A stretch of 64,000 nt of DNA from Bolinopsis microptera (GCF_026151205.1 NC_087084.1:6131538-6195537); one strand, 5' to 3'; positions 48,501 to 60,345 are shown, numbered from the stretch's first letter. Made by a program: numbers and translations. The notes: generated by a model not told the origin, from the letters alone.

Positions 48501-50234
48501 CGTTGAGGCATAAGTCTCACACTGTTACTGTACCGTGTAATTTTGTATCAATTATTTATAAGTTCGTACAGGTATATTTTTCACACTCGATTATCCCGCT
48601 CTCCGAATTGTCTCTAACTTTGCAACGTTGCAGGTAGAAATGCAGAGTCGTAACGAAATGATTGCTCATCTGAAGGATCAGCTTCAAGAGACTCGAGCTA
48701 AGACCACCATGGAGAGAAAATACATTGAGAAGGAGTGCCAGGTAATACAGAAATGCCAGGAATACCAGGCATCATGATACACTTTGGTTTAATGATTGAT
48801 GTGAATAAATTTGTATCTCATTATGTAACTATCGTTCTTACATCTTCTTATATCAAGCTATTATTTACTAATTGCCAACTGTTTTTTATTAATTATCATC
48901 TAATTATAAACTAATTAAGGAATTGTTACACAGGTCCAGAAAGTTATGAAGAACAAACAGTGTCAAATGACTGAGGCAGAATTGCAGGCAGAATTGGAAA
49001 ACCTTCAAATACAGCTTGAAGAAGAAAACAAAGTCAACAAGGTATCCGGGATTATATAACTTTATGACTTTATGAGAATAACGTGATCGATTGATTGCAT
49101 ATTCGAATAAGGAAAATCTGACATCTCATTTGACAATCTTGCCTTTATTAGGAAACTGAAATGTGGGTAAAGAAACATCACGACCAGCTGCAAGAGAAAG
49201 TTGAGTTCTGGATGGACAAGTGAGTGATATAACTTTTCCGACCCTTTCTCTCGGAAACACTTTAATTTTTCATTCTATAAACGATGGGAAGTCTTACAAA
49301 TCATAGAGCACGTGGCTTTTTTGTTGACGCCATCAAGCTTCAACTAATCTCATACCACTCCCGTAGATACGAAAGAGAGGTCGATCAGAAATCCGAGGAG
49401 TTGAGTGGATTAAAGGGCTCCAAAGCTAACATTTTGCTCAAACTGCAGGAACTTACTCTAAAGGTAATGACAGCTTTGTTTTCAATAGTTTGCTTAATTT
49501 GTTTTTTATACACTGGAAGCTTACCGTTTTCCGAAATAATTGAATGTATACACAAATCATTAAGACGCTCGGAGTTTTAGTATTTGGTAGTATTGGTATG
49601 TTGGCGGTTTGGGATTGTTTTAATGATTTTGTCACAGTGGCAAGTTTTTATAAAATTTCTTCCTTTTTGCGCGGGCGCGTACCTATATTTTGTTGAGCTT
49701 CGTGCGCGTTGCCATGGCAACAACTATTAATTTATATTATTCTTATCGCTTTATATGTAAGATAAACCACAGATGATGGTATTGAGTTATCAGCTCCGCC
49801 CCTGCTAACCGCAGATAATTTATGGTTCATACTTTCGAACTGTGATAACACAGCACTCCCTATTTTCAGTATCAAGAATACGAGGAAGTGGTGATGGAAG
49901 ACAGAGCCCAGAAAGAGAAAGCCAAAAAAGCAGCCGAAAAAGCTCAACTTGAAATACGCTGCGCTACCAAGGTATTAGCAATATTTTGTTTTTTTCTTTC
50001 TTGCCTTTTCATTTTGGTAACCTTGTGTTCCACGGTACCCTGGCAGACTGTAGTCATCAAAATCAAATTTACCTAGAATTGGTTAAAATCACTTCTTCTC
50101 ACAATTCACTGTTTCAGATTCAAGCTTGGTGGAAGGGTGTTATGGTCAGGCGAGGTCTTGGTCCTTACGCCAAGAAGAAGGGAAAGAAGGGCAAGGGAAA
50201 GAAGGGGAAGAAAGGAAAGAAAGGGAAGAAATAG
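42589..50234 (+). CDS. IQCG: IQ domain-containing protein G (dynein regulatory complex subunit 9)
   Basis: Ten coding exons: 42589-42735, 42928-43130, 43452-43580, 48394-48463, 48634-48741, 48934-49041, 49152-49219, 49367-49463, 49870-49971 and 50118-50234. All borders are GT-AG and all phases fit, giving 382 residues (human IQCG has 443). The N-terminus [18 protein letters not shown] matches the conserved vertebrate start. A long coiled coil follows, with [40 protein letters not shown] and [18 protein letters not shown]. The C-terminal IQ motif [13 protein letters not shown] should bind calmodulin, and a Lys/Gly-rich tail ends the protein. IQCG belongs to the nexin-dynein regulatory complex of motile cilia and sperm flagella. 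It starts about 0.6 kb after the LRRC46-like gene on the same strand. AATAAA at 50456. Intron 3 (4.8 kb) is loaded with inserts. Confidence 0.93.
43612..45662. mobile_element. TTAA-bounded DNA element in IQCG intron 3, carrying a LINE insertion
   Basis: The left end ttaaggccacagggggggtc (about 43608-43629) and right end ccccctgtggccttaa (to 45662) are inverted repeats sharing TTAA. The right end has a longer C-run. Next to them are aggttaac-type motifs in both orientations. No transposase was recognised, so it may be a non-autonomous piggyBac-type element. A LINE fragment occupies most of the interior. Confidence 0.7.
44020..45256 (+). mobile_element. non-LTR retrotransposon, reverse transcriptase C-terminal half, open frame
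   Basis: A 383-codon open frame (44025-45176) begins inside the palm domain. It reads [20 protein letters not shown], then [12 protein letters not shown] (catalytic F-A-D-D), [20 protein letters not shown] and the [14 protein letters not shown] C-terminus (here [19 protein letters not shown]). The element is 5'-truncated: the endonuclease and RT fingers are missing. It ends with cctaaagtaagtaagtaa, a short 3' tail. The intact frame implies a recent insertion. It sits inside the TTAA element, which itself sits inside IQCG intron 3. Confidence 0.92.
46440..46990 (-). repeat. 52-bp minisatellite derived from the end of a coding frame, about 11 copies
   Basis: On the minus strand each unit contains gcactcttgaggtgatcgag followed by gaatgaggggtatcagagag and a short linker. 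The first part is identical to the last codons and stop ([11 protein letters not shown]) of the small membrane-protein frame at 46969-47220. Two units carry short internal duplications. Confidence 0.93.
46969..47220 (-). CDS. small single-pass membrane protein, nested antisense in IQCG intron 3
   Basis: An 83-residue frame begins at ATG 47220: [20 protein letters not shown], then a strong transmembrane segment, [20 protein letters not shown] (residues 21-40), then CWKRTSSP and a basic cytoplasmic-type tail ending STLEVIEE. The hydrophobic stretch flanked by a basic stop-transfer region suggests a type I or type III membrane protein. It is unknown to me. Its final codons and stop are the seed of the minisatellite downstream. 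It may be a real nested gene or one exon of one; without expression data this is uncertain. Confidence 0.45.
   Translation of the reverse strand: MSKPMLSIQSSRRMDMGAMPIVIALLSVAVLLITLICCSVCWKRTSSPQDQLPHTIVTRNRAVNNRHDRRTVSTCSTLEVIEE
47221..48393. other. rest of IQCG intron 3
   Basis: No coding sequence is seen. The last 130 bp are a pyrimidine-rich run of imperfect acctcttttaa units (48260-48390) leading into the exon 4 acceptor. Confidence 0.6.
49708..49721. promoter_or_regulatory. perfect RFX X-box palindrome in an IQCG intron
   Basis: gttgccatggcaac is a perfect match to the palindromic X-box bound by RFX factors, which control ciliary genes in animals. It lies in a GC-richer patch (49670-49721) of the intron before exon 9 of IQCG, not at an obvious promoter. 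Confidence 0.4.
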
Positions 50235-51499
50235 GCTTAATTCATAACGAAAGAAGTGCAGAGATTTTTAACCCCAGTTTGATGCAGTGCCACATGTTCA
50301 CAGAGTTCATCAGAATTTAATTCAGAGTCATGACTCTGTCCAAACAACCAACATGTTTACAGCTGTTAGAACTCACTAACTTTACTGATCCCGTAATATA
50401 ATTGGATTTTTAATTCTTAAGATCACAAATTGTTTGTGAAAATGTTTGGTGAAGAAATAAACGTTGGATGTCAGGAAAAAAATGCCGTTTTAGCGTAGTG
50501 TTTTTTCAAACGTGTATGTACAAACATTATATTTCAGAGAGCAATTAATTGATACACGTTGTATAGCTCTTTTCGCTTTCTTTTCTGTGATAAGATGTAT
50601 TCAATGTATCAAGGAATTTAAGTAAAACTTCTGGAAGAAATTACAACCATTCATTCATGTTAAAATGGGGAGATTGAACGATTTTATTCAATTTATGTGT
50701 ACATAAGATTTGTTTATTTTACCAGAAAAGCCTTTTTGATTTAGCTTGTATAATTAATTGTCACGTTTACAAGAAATAAAACAAGATCGTGACGGAATTT
50801 AATGAATTTTAATTTGTGATAAATATAAGATAACGTATTTAAATACCAAAATTTACAGCCAAAGCTTGACCAACAGAGAGCTGATATAAAAATGCCGAAA
50901 ATAAATTCCTAACATTACAAAAACCATCACGACATGATTATGTGCTCATTGCTGACAGCTTTAGGCTTAACCCATTTTAATAAAACTATCCCGTGGCCAC
51001 AGGTTATGGGTTGAAAAGAGATGTAGATTGTAGACCCCTGGCCCATCGGATATATATTATGACTAGGGGTCGTTCACATAATATTACGTTATCACTTTTT
51101 GAAAAATTTTATTTTCCAAACCCCTTTCCCCGTTAAAGATATGAATGATCTTTAACTTATTTATCATGGTATTGAAAATTAAAAACGTCGAGCAAACTTG
51201 GTTTTTATATATTATATAACTTTCCTCGTTGATAATATTACACAACTCTCCTCAAGTGCCAAAAAGGCAAACAATTTTGCTCGTCAGTAGATTATAACAA
51301 CTTGCTGACAAATCATTACCCTTCAAGTCCCCCCTTAAAAACAATGTTTACAAATATACCACGTTATACATCAGGAAAAGCTTTACGTTTTACAACATAA
51401 AAACACCCTATTCTCATAACTGGTAAGGCACTCAATTAATTATTTAATTAATTTGATGATTAGCAAGCTAACAAGCAGATACCAGCTATTAAACTCGGC
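50235..51499. other. convergent intergenic region between IQCG and FAF1
   Basis: Contains the IQCG 3' UTR with AATAAA at 50456-50461. Near 51066 is one end of the ggggtcgttcacataatatt MITE family also seen at 60 kb. Nothing else was recognised. Confidence 0.5.
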
Positions 51500-54400
51500 T
51501 CAGTCCCTCTCTTCAACGTACAATATCTCACGACGGGTCAATCCCAGGTCATCTAACGTCAAGTACATTTCGTCCTCGTCAAACTGAGATGTAAGGTGAT
51601 TAGCATTCAGTAAATTGGTAATTATTTTATTTAGGCAATTTTTGGGCTGTAAATTTTGGCATTTGGTACGGAGGTTGGGGTTAAATAATTTTTTTAAAAG
51701 CTTTTTTTGTTGACGAAGTTTGATCCGTTCTCAGAATGAAAGAAAACTATTACATGGAAAAGCCCAAAAAAGTAAAAAATCACGTAAAAAAAGACTAAAT
51801 TCACAAACCTGTCGTTTGGGGAAGTTCTGCACGAGTTTGAAGTTGGCTGGAGGGTAACCCTTGCTGCCGACGAAATAAGACAACACTTTCAGTTGGGTGC
51901 GGTGCACAAATTTACGGTTTATTCTCTCCCCGGAAGGCAGTTTGAACGTTATATCGGAACCTGGGCAAAGTGCTGTCATGGAGATATTGTGGTCTTTTCT
52001 AAATATAACTGTAATACGTTGATGTAAAGTTTATTTTCATTTTTTAATTTTTTTTAAATGGTACTGGCTCAAACTTATATGAGATAAGAAGTCATCACGA
52101 TTTTTATCTTGTCAAAAACTCTTTGTAGTAATTAAGGAAGTGGTGAGGTCCCCACACGAGGAAGTCAAAAATATAATTTACTTAAAATGAAATTCCTGTA
52201 CTATGATATTTAAACTCCGAACACTTTTTGGATTATACTAAATACTTACTGGGGGTATTAGAATCGGGCTCAGGAGGAACGAGGTCTTCAAAGGAAGACA
52301 ACGTTGCTTCTTCCGTCTCTACTTGCAGTTGTTTCTCTTTTTCTTCAATTTTCTTCATTTCATCTTTTTCACGATCACGCTGAAAGAATTTGTGAAAGTC
52401 AACTTCAAACAATTACTCCGACTAGTACACATGGAAGTTGGAACTAGGTTAATGTATAGTGCGGAGTGCCCACTAAAAGTATTCGAGAAAAATACGTGCG
52501 ATACGAATCTCGATCTACGTATTATATATTATTATATTATTCATCATCGGAGAGAAAAGGAGCAACTTGACCAAATATGGCGTACCTGTAAGGAATCCAA
52601 ATATTCCTGCTCCTGCAGCTCCCTCAACCGACTTCTTTGCTCCTGTTCTAGCTGGAATAATGGTATTTTAATGGTATTTTAATGGTATCTTGTATTTTAA
52701 TTTATTAATTTATTATCTTAATTTAGTTTAAAACCAATCCAATTTGCAAAGCACAGTACTTAAATTTCTCGAAGAAATGGCTAATATTATATTATGTATA
52801 TTTTATGTGTATAACCTCCCAAACTCAAACTCAAGAACATATTATTTATCTATCCTTCATGCTACAGTGCAAGTGGTCTAATTGTGTATATTTTGGTTTT
52901 GTGTAAGTTAAATTTTAATAATATACTGATGGAAAATATATTTTAATTTTGAAATAGACCAAACCTCAGCAGCCTTCTCAATCGACCTAGTCTGATTATA
53001 ATTTTCCACCGCATCTATCAGCTGAGCCATGAGCAGGTCAGGTGATATGTCACCCTGGAACACAGCAAATACCTGGGGAGCACTCTGTACCTTTGTTATC
53101 ACTATCATGAGGGGCAGTTTGTCCGGCACGTACATTTCCACCTGAGGGGGGACGCTGTTATTCAATGTTGTTTACAATGTAACTACGGTGTAGTCTGATT
53201 CGATTAAAAAATTTCCATCATCACACGTCGAAGATTGAAGGTTAAAGTAAGGCTGGGGGTCATCGGCATATTGACCGATTTAAAATGGTGAAAATCGAAC
53301 ATTTTACAAATAACCAATGTCCTGGTCGATGACCCCTTAACCCATCTACTGATAACACTCTTGATCGCCTGCTGGCGACCACTGTAGCCGAATATAGACT
53401 GACACTCACCTGCTGGCGACCACTGTAGCCGAATATAGACTGACACTCACCTGCTGGCGACCACTGTAGCCGAATATAGACTGACACTCACCTGCTGGCG
53501 GCCGCTGTATCCGAATATAGACTGACACTCACCTGCTGGCGACCGCTGTATCCGAATATAGACTGACACTCACCTGCTGGCGACCACTGTAGCCGAATAT
53601 AGACTGACACTCACCTGCTGGCGACCACTGTAGCCGAATATAGACTGACACTCACCTGCTGGCGGCCGCTGTATCCGAATATAGACTGACACTCACCTGC
53701 TGGCGACCGCTGTATCCGAATATAGACTGACACTCACCTGCTGGCGACCACTGTAGCCGAATATAGACTGACACTCACCTGCTGGCGACCAATGTAGCCT
53801 AATATAGACTGACACTCACCTGCTGGCGACCACTGTAGCCGAATATAGACTGACACTCACCTGCTGGCGACCGCTGTATCCGAATATAGACTGACACTCA
53901 CCTGTCGGCGACCACTGTAGCCGAATATAGACTGACACTCACCTGCTGGCGACCACTGTAGCCGAATATAGACTGACACTCCGTCAGGATCTGCTGCTGC
54001 AGTCTTCTCTCTGTCAGATCGTAAGCCCACATGACGAAGTGCTGGTCTATGTAACCAGCCATACTCTCACTGCAAATCACCTGACTGAGGAGGGAGGAGG
54101 GGTTAAGAAATGTGAGTCAAACTTCAAATAGTCCTAATTCGTGTTTCTCTTGTCCCAAATATGTTATCAATTCTTAAGGATCCCAAACAACGGCTGAATG
54201 CAACCTAAAAAAGAGGTGGTTAAGTCTAAATTTACAAATCCGCAGGCAAGTCCTGGAGTTGCCCTAGTAAATGGTTATAAAAATACACTGTGCACTAAGT
54301 TGTGCACTTCTTTTTACCCGATAGTGCACATGTTTCCCCGGTATTTCAATCACTCTATTACCTGCAAAAGAGATGTCCAGTAAGAGCCTTGTCCGAGTGC

Positions 54401-54505
54401 AGGAACACTATAAGGGGTCGTTTCAGATCGGCTGGTACGTTAAACGCGGCTGTCAGGGCGCTCTTCAGCGTACCGATGTGGAATGCAGGATGCACATTCC
54501 CGTAC
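51500..54505 (-). CDS. FAF1: FAS-associated factor 1, C-terminal half (UAS-type and UBX domains)
   Basis: Minus-strand exons 54505-54362, 54084-53943, 53141-52965, 52651-52586, 52379-52250, 51972-51809 and 51583-51500 join with matching phases. The first visible exon begins YGNVHPAFHIGTLKSAL, and VICSESMAGYIDQHFVMWAYDL and LPLMIVITKVQSAPQVFAVF follow. These align with the thioredoxin-like UAS region of FAF1. Then come a charged helix (REKDEMKKIEEKEKQ), LVPPEPDS, and a UBX domain: FKLPSGERINRKFVHR, GSKGYPPANFKLVQNFPKR and the end LGLTRREILYVEERD. FAF1 is a ubiquitin- and p97/VCP-binding adaptor; the UBX fold docks on p97. The N-terminal UBA and ubiquitin-like domains (about 350 residues in mammals) were not found up to the right edge. 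The second visible exon's 3' end has grown into a 41-bp minisatellite. Confidence 0.92.
53360..53990 (-). repeat. 41-bp minisatellite made of a FAF1 exon end plus splice donor, about 15 copies
   Basis: On the minus strand each unit is 36 nt of exon (tgtcagtctatattcggc through cgccagcag, coding CQSIFGYSGRQQ) plus gtgag, the first 5 nt of the intron. The copy farthest 5' on the minus strand is the real exon end (donor after 53943). The others repeat it down the intron, so each unit offers another donor. Three unit types recur in a higher-order pattern: gaccactgtagcc, ggccgctgtatcc and gaccgctgtatcc. Confidence 0.95.
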
Positions 54506-54714
54506 CTGCGAGAGGGATGAAACTGGTCATTTGCTGGAGGTACAGATTGAAATGATGAACCTAGTTGAATGAAATACTAAATATGGTGATGTTGTATAGT
54601 AATTCTGGTAGTTGCAGTTCTACATCAGATTTTTGCGTGGAACTGGATAAAATGTATTCTCATCGCAAACAGCTGCCAAGTTATGAAGTAACTTAGATTT
54701 CCAAGATAACTTAC

Positions 54715-57700
54715 TACTCCAGTAGCAGGCAGGGGTTGAGTGTGCACTTCGCTGCATAGAGTTTTTTGCTACTGAATCGGGTTAAATAGGTCATTGGTAA
54801 CTCAAATCACCGAGGGGCAAATTTTGTATCGCTAGTCCCAGTCCTACAGGGCAAAATTTCTAAATTGCCCTCAGTCGCAAATTTGGGATTTTTGTATCTC
54901 GGCTTCTAAAAGACTTAGAGACTTGAATATTAGCTTAAAATAACCGCAATAGCCTTATTTATATACAAGTTATGAAGCAATATAAGGTCTCAAGTGCCTA
55001 GTTTTAAAGATATTCACGAAAAACTGTTTTTTGGCTCATCGCAGCCTGAATTACCGGATTATTTTTATATCTCGAGCTACGAACGTCGTAGAAACTTCTC
55101 CGATATTGTAAAATATTCGCAATGAGCACATTTATATAAGCTTTATGAATCATTATATGCTCTAAAATGCTTATTTGTAGAGATATTAGCAAAAATCGGT
55201 AATTTTGGCTACACCAATACAAATTTGGTAATTCGTTTTGTCTTTTTGTTGCAAATTTTCACGTTGCAATTTTCAAGATGCGGTTTGTGGCTATCGATAG
55301 GGCTTTATATATTATTGTATGGTTTTGATAAAATCCTTCAGCACCTGACATAGGCAATAGGGGTCACAAACCCTGAAATGTCAGGAACTGGGCAGTGGCC
55401 GAGATAAATATTTGATAATAAATTGGACTCTTGACTCACATACATCTTTTCAACGGTTAGTTAGACATCTTAAACCAGTATTGAACGTTGAGTAAAACTT
55501 CTGATCCATTTGTAGCCCAGGTAATGTGCCCCAGATTCCAGAACCTCACGCCTGAGTGACAGTGGGCCTTATCGATCACGAGCCGCAAATCACAATGACT
55601 TTGGGCCTCAGAGACAAGGGTATTCGTACTCTTGGCTTAAATTGGCTCTTCGTTAATATTATCAATCAGGTTTATAAAGTTATAACTTCTATAGAAGTTA
55701 GATATAGATATATCTATATCTATATCTATATCAGATGATATAGATATCATCTGCCTGTCCAGTGTCCACCTGTCTCTTTGATATTCATTATTACTTCAAG
55801 TTCAGTCATTTCGCTTCTGTTCAACTGTTATAGGTGTAATGAGGGACTTCAGTCCAGCAATATCTCTAAATTTAGAAATATCTGGTTTCGCTACTTTTGA
55901 GGTAATTGTGTTCAGCAAGCAAGTTTGTAAGTTTTCAGTCCTACTGCCCCAAAATATTGGCCCCCAGAGCACTGGTAATGCTGGAGTACTGGTAATGCAC
56001 ATGGTAATGCTGATTTTTTGCTTAACATAGCTCATTTTTAAGTTCCTTTTTCAGAAGTCTTCCCTATCATACTGGCATAAAAACAGATTCACCTCCTTTA
56101 TCTCTCAATATAATCTTGAACCTGGGCTCTACAGGTTATCGAATGTCCATCTCAGCATTTACAACTTACATTGAGTCATAAATTAGAATTATGTGGGGCA
56201 CAGAGTCACTGAGGGATAGGTATCGTTGGGCCCGAAGTTCTGGGACCCAAAGTTGCAGGTGCCAGAAGTCCTGTGGCTGACTTTTGTTACTTTTGTTGGG
56301 TTTAGCGCACTGCAACAGGGTCATCAACTATCTTGACCGCCCCATAGCTCCGATGTTACAGGATCCTTTCGCCATTCCAGGATGGAGTTGGTATTAGGGT
56401 TAATCTTCAGATCGTTGCTGATGGACCCATGAAGGATCTTCCACATGTGTAGCAGGATATAGCGTTCCCTTCGAAGTTGTAGAGACATGAGTGAGAGTTT
56501 TTTTAATCTCCCCCAGTAATCAAGGTATTTGGTTCCTGCTATTCGAGATGTGAATGTCCGTTGAACTCCTTCCAGTTCTTGTATATCTGACACTTTAGAT
56601 GGATTCCATAATGGGCAGCAGTATTCGAGTAAACTGCGTACCATGGACTTGTATAGTGTCAGCATGATAGTGGAGCTTCTTGAAGTAATAATGAATCTCA
56701 AAGAGACAGGTGGATACTGCACTGGACAGGCAGATAATATAGAAGTTATAAACCTGATTGATGATACTAACGAAGAGCCAATTTAAGCCAAGAGTACGAA
56801 TACCCTTGTCTCTGAGGCCCAAAGTCATTGTGATTTGCGGCTCATGATCGATAAGGCCCACTGTCACTCAGGCGTGAGGTTCTGGAATCTGGGGCACATT
56901 ACCTGGGCTACAAATGGATCAGAAGTTTTACTCAACGTTCAATACTGGTTTAAGATGTCTAACTAACCGTTGAAAAGATGTATGTGAGTCAAGAGTCCAA
57001 TTTATTATCAAATATTTATCTCGGCCACTGCCCAGTTCCTGACATTTCAGGGTTTGTGACCCCTATTGCCTATGTCAGGTGCTGAAGGATTTTATCAAAA
57101 CCATACAATAATATATAAAGCCCTATCGATAGCCACAAACCGCATCTTGAAAATTGCAACGTAAATATTTGCAACAAAAAGACAAAACGAATTACCAAAT
57201 TTGTATTGACAGTGTAGCCAAAATTACCGATTTTTGCTAATATCTCTACAAATAAGCATTTTAGAGCATATAATGATTCATAAAGCTTATATAAATGTGC
57301 TCATTGCGAATATTTTGCAATATCGGAGAAGTTTCTACGACTTTTGTAGCTCGAGATATAAAAATAATCCGGTAATTCAGGCTGCGATGAGCCAAAAAAC
57401 AGTTTTTCGTGATATCTTTAAAACTAGGCACTTGAGACCTTATATTGCTTCATAACTTGTATATAAATAAGGCTATTGCGGTTATTTTAAGCTAATATTC
57501 AAGTCTCTAAGTCTTTTAGAAGCCGAGATACAAAAATCCCAAATTTGCGACTGAGGGCAATTTAGAAATTTTGCCCTGTAGGACTGGGACTAGCGATACA
57601 AAATTTGCCCCTCGGTGATTTGAGTTACCAATGACCTATTTAACCTGAATCAGTAGCAAAAAACTCTATGCAGCGAAGTGCACACTGAACACTCAACCCC

Positions 57701-57717
57701 TGCCTGCTACTGGAGTA
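54715..57717. mobile_element. 3-kb foldback element with ~1.05-kb inverted arms
   Basis: The left arm (about 54715-55805) and right arm (about 56675-57717) are near-identical reverse complements, starting tactccagtagcaggcaggg. Differences are scattered substitutions and small indels, such as 7 bp near the outer end. TA at both ends is compatible with a TA target duplication. The 0.87-kb centre holds LINE debris. A tatatc microsatellite sits near 55700-55735 in the left arm only. No transposase was recognised. The element lies just upstream of the first visible FAF1 exon. Confidence 0.88.
55806..56722 (-). mobile_element. LINE ORF2 3' fragment in the centre of the foldback
   Basis: On the minus strand TLYKSMVRSLLEYCCPLWNP is followed by GVQRTFTSRIAGTKYLDYWG and LQLRRERYILLHMWKI, the same C-terminal family as the LINE at 44-45 kb but diverged. 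The frame ends at 56324. A second minus-strand frame (56035-55802) is probably more LINE debris. The first codons overlap the inner end of the right arm. Confidence 0.8.
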
Positions 57718-59389
57718 TACAGACCGGAACATTGGGTAAGTTAAACACAAATAATGAAGTTAAGATCCGGTAATGTTCCGGTAATGGGAATTGGCAAAGA
57801 AGAGATAAGAGGATTTAGAGGAGATAATAAGAAGATTCACGACTGGAAACTATATTTATGTGGAAGTTGATCCGAAGGTATCTTTACCCCTTGTTAGTTG
57901 TTACCATTGTACATACCATTTTGTTAAGAACCTAACGTATCGAGTTTTGAGCTTTTCTCCAAACAACTCATCTCCCCGAGGGAGTTGCCGTTTCATCAAT
58001 GTTCAAGGACACTAAATACAAGAAGACACTAACCCCTCTGACGTGACGGAAGTGGCCACATAAAGCTACGCGTACCAATGATTACAGAGACGGTATTAAA
58101 TTACCAGAATCTAGCTACGTGTGGACTGTGGACGCTCCCTTAAATTTCCAAGATTCTTGATATGATAGTTAAATATATATTATTATTAATTATTGGGTCG
58201 GTATGATAGACGATTGACATGACGTAGACATTATTGTAACGTACGTACGTAACGCGCGACGCGATCGAATCAAATTAATTAAGTACGTGCGATTCTTTGC
58301 GCGGACGGAATTGCATCTTTGTACATGCTGCTTACGTTAAACGACAAGAAACAAAGGGCGTTCTCGTTGCCACGGTCAGTCCGCTATGTTAAAAGTTCAA
58401 CGATAATGTAATGATCATAGACACAATTGAACAAGTTCAAGATAGCGCATTCATACGCTCTTTATTAGTCACGAATCTATGATACCCAGGTCTTAATGTC
58501 ACAAATTTACCGAATGAAGAGCATGTTAATTTTAGATTTTAGTGAGGCGGGTAAAAATTTGACCGAGGAGAAGCAAGACTTTATTTGCCCTTGAAAGGGT
58601 TTTTAATGACTCAGATTTTGAAACAATACGTTATATTTTTAGCCTCAATAGATTGGGCAGGGTTTGCAATCGATTCTCTTGAATTAGATCTTACCGAATT
58701 GAAAACGAACAATGGGACGGTATTTGATTCAGAAAGAGAGCGCCCTGCCCGACAATGAAATTTCATTTTTGAAGACGCCGAGTGTTTTCTTTCTTGACCA
58801 ATTGCTTGCGAGATTACGCAGAATCACACAAAAGAAGGGAGCGAGCAATCACAACGATATTGGGACAAAAAGAGTGACGGGAGCAAAATAATAGATAGAT
58901 AGAGGTAAAATAATGATGTTGGGCGTGTGACCTACTATATAAGAATCCACCGAGGATTCTCAAATCATATTCAAACACTTGAATCACTTTTGTGGGTATT
59001 CTTACCCTCTTAAAGAACTTTGAACTTGAAATCTTGCTTCTCTACCATCCCTCCCCCCTGGGGCTAACTCTAACTTAACCACCCCCTGAGCTATCACTGA
59101 TTTAACCACATCCTCCCTGGGCCCTTGTGTCCACCCTTTAAAAATAGTTCCGTCCCGTTTCCTGCGCTCTTATTTCCATTGCCCTTGTGTCCTCCGCCCT
59201 CGTGTCTGGTTCCCTTAGGGTTAGGGTTTGTGTATGCGAATTTTCTCTCAACCTAAAGCTAGCCCTCATGTTTTGCACCGACAAATCTCCCGCCGTAGAG
59301 TCTCACGCCATTGAGTCCCGCACCTGCGCTCAGTGGAGTACACTTCAACTAAAACTCTAACTAGTTCACACTGTTTTAACATTTCCGTT
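57718..59389. other. non-coding stretch
   Basis: No exon of FAF1 could be recognised on the minus strand. CpG-rich acgtacgtacgtaacgcgcg lies at 58240-58262. A dispersed repeat (59110-59215) is the reverse complement of 10815-10940. Two TTAGGG copies at about 59217-59228 are isolated. Confidence 0.45.
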
Positions 59390-59992
59390 TAACTGTTTAA
59401 CCCCAAAACCTCGTTATCTTCACTCGACCTTATTAGTGTAACAGTAAAACTCACAACGAGAATGAACAATGTCGGGATAGTCCTCTTGTTGGTGTGTGTG
59501 CTGAGCGTCGTAGTCAACACTGACAGAGATCAACAGAGCAGAGGTCAACACCCTACTCGAACTCACTGGTATTGAGAAAAGGGCTACTTTGGATTCAGAG
59601 TAAGACATTCTTTTTTTATATTTCTCTCGAAATTTATCTTATAATTGTTTCTGATAGGGGGTAATGTCCATCAGCTTCAATCCTCAAATATGGACCATGA
59701 TAACCAAAATACTTACCCCCCTCAGCTGCTTAGCAAAGTGCTATGATGGCTACCTCATTGAAAAAACCTCCACAAGATGGAACGTCCTGATGAGTTGTGT
59801 GACAAACTGCTAGCGGAAGCGCACTCGGTGCATTGTCCTGTTATTGCTAGCAAGAACTTGGCGCAATGTGTTGCAAGTGCTAGTGAGGGAGATCGGCACA
59901 ATGCTCTGTATTTGCAGATTTGACTATTCCCAGCCGGGCATTTTACATGTGACTGCAGATTTTATTTTATCTTTGGACTTTGATTTGGACAT

Positions 59993-60080
59993 TGGGGTCG
60001 TTCACATATTACGTAATCACAGGGGAATGGGGGGTTCTAATTGATTACGCTAGTGATTGCGTAATATGTGAACGACCCCA
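59993..60080. mobile_element. ~88-bp MITE in peptide unit 1
   Basis: Inverted ends tggggtcgttcacatattac and gtaatatgtgaacgacccca. The same insertion occurs at the same place in units 2 and 3, so it predates the duplications. Diverged copies or single ends lie near 29100-29170 and 51066. Confidence 0.85.
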
Positions 60081-60280
60081 TTTAAGTGCACTTTAACTAA
60101 ACCCGGTTCACGCTGATTTAACGGCCCAGCAGTGTTTTCCAGGTTATTGTTGTGTGTTCTGTTGTGCAGGTCAAACATTTCTAATTCTAATCAGCACAAT
60201 CATGTACGATATAAGGTAATCTATGTGTTCATGTGATATTACTGTACTATGCGTCTAATGTCTATGTGAAATGGTCAAAT

Positions 60281-60345
60281 AGGTACAATGCCAAACGGTT
60301 AATAACCGGCTAATAACCGGCTTTTAGCCGATTGGAATTGTACCT
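60281..60345. repeat. hairpin repeat in peptide intron 2
   Basis: aggtacaat and attgtacct enclose tandem taaccggc motifs (aacggttaataaccggctaa). The structure recurs at about 61582-61646 and 62878-62942. Confidence 0.8.

Noticed and set aside
59214-59230. Telomere-like TTAGGG
   Set aside because: Only two copies, no array, and single-copy DNA on both sides.
57718-59460. Missing 5' exons of FAF1
   Set aside because: Minus-strand splice-like sites exist (for example near 58340), but no peptide resembling the UBA or ubiquitin-like domains was found.
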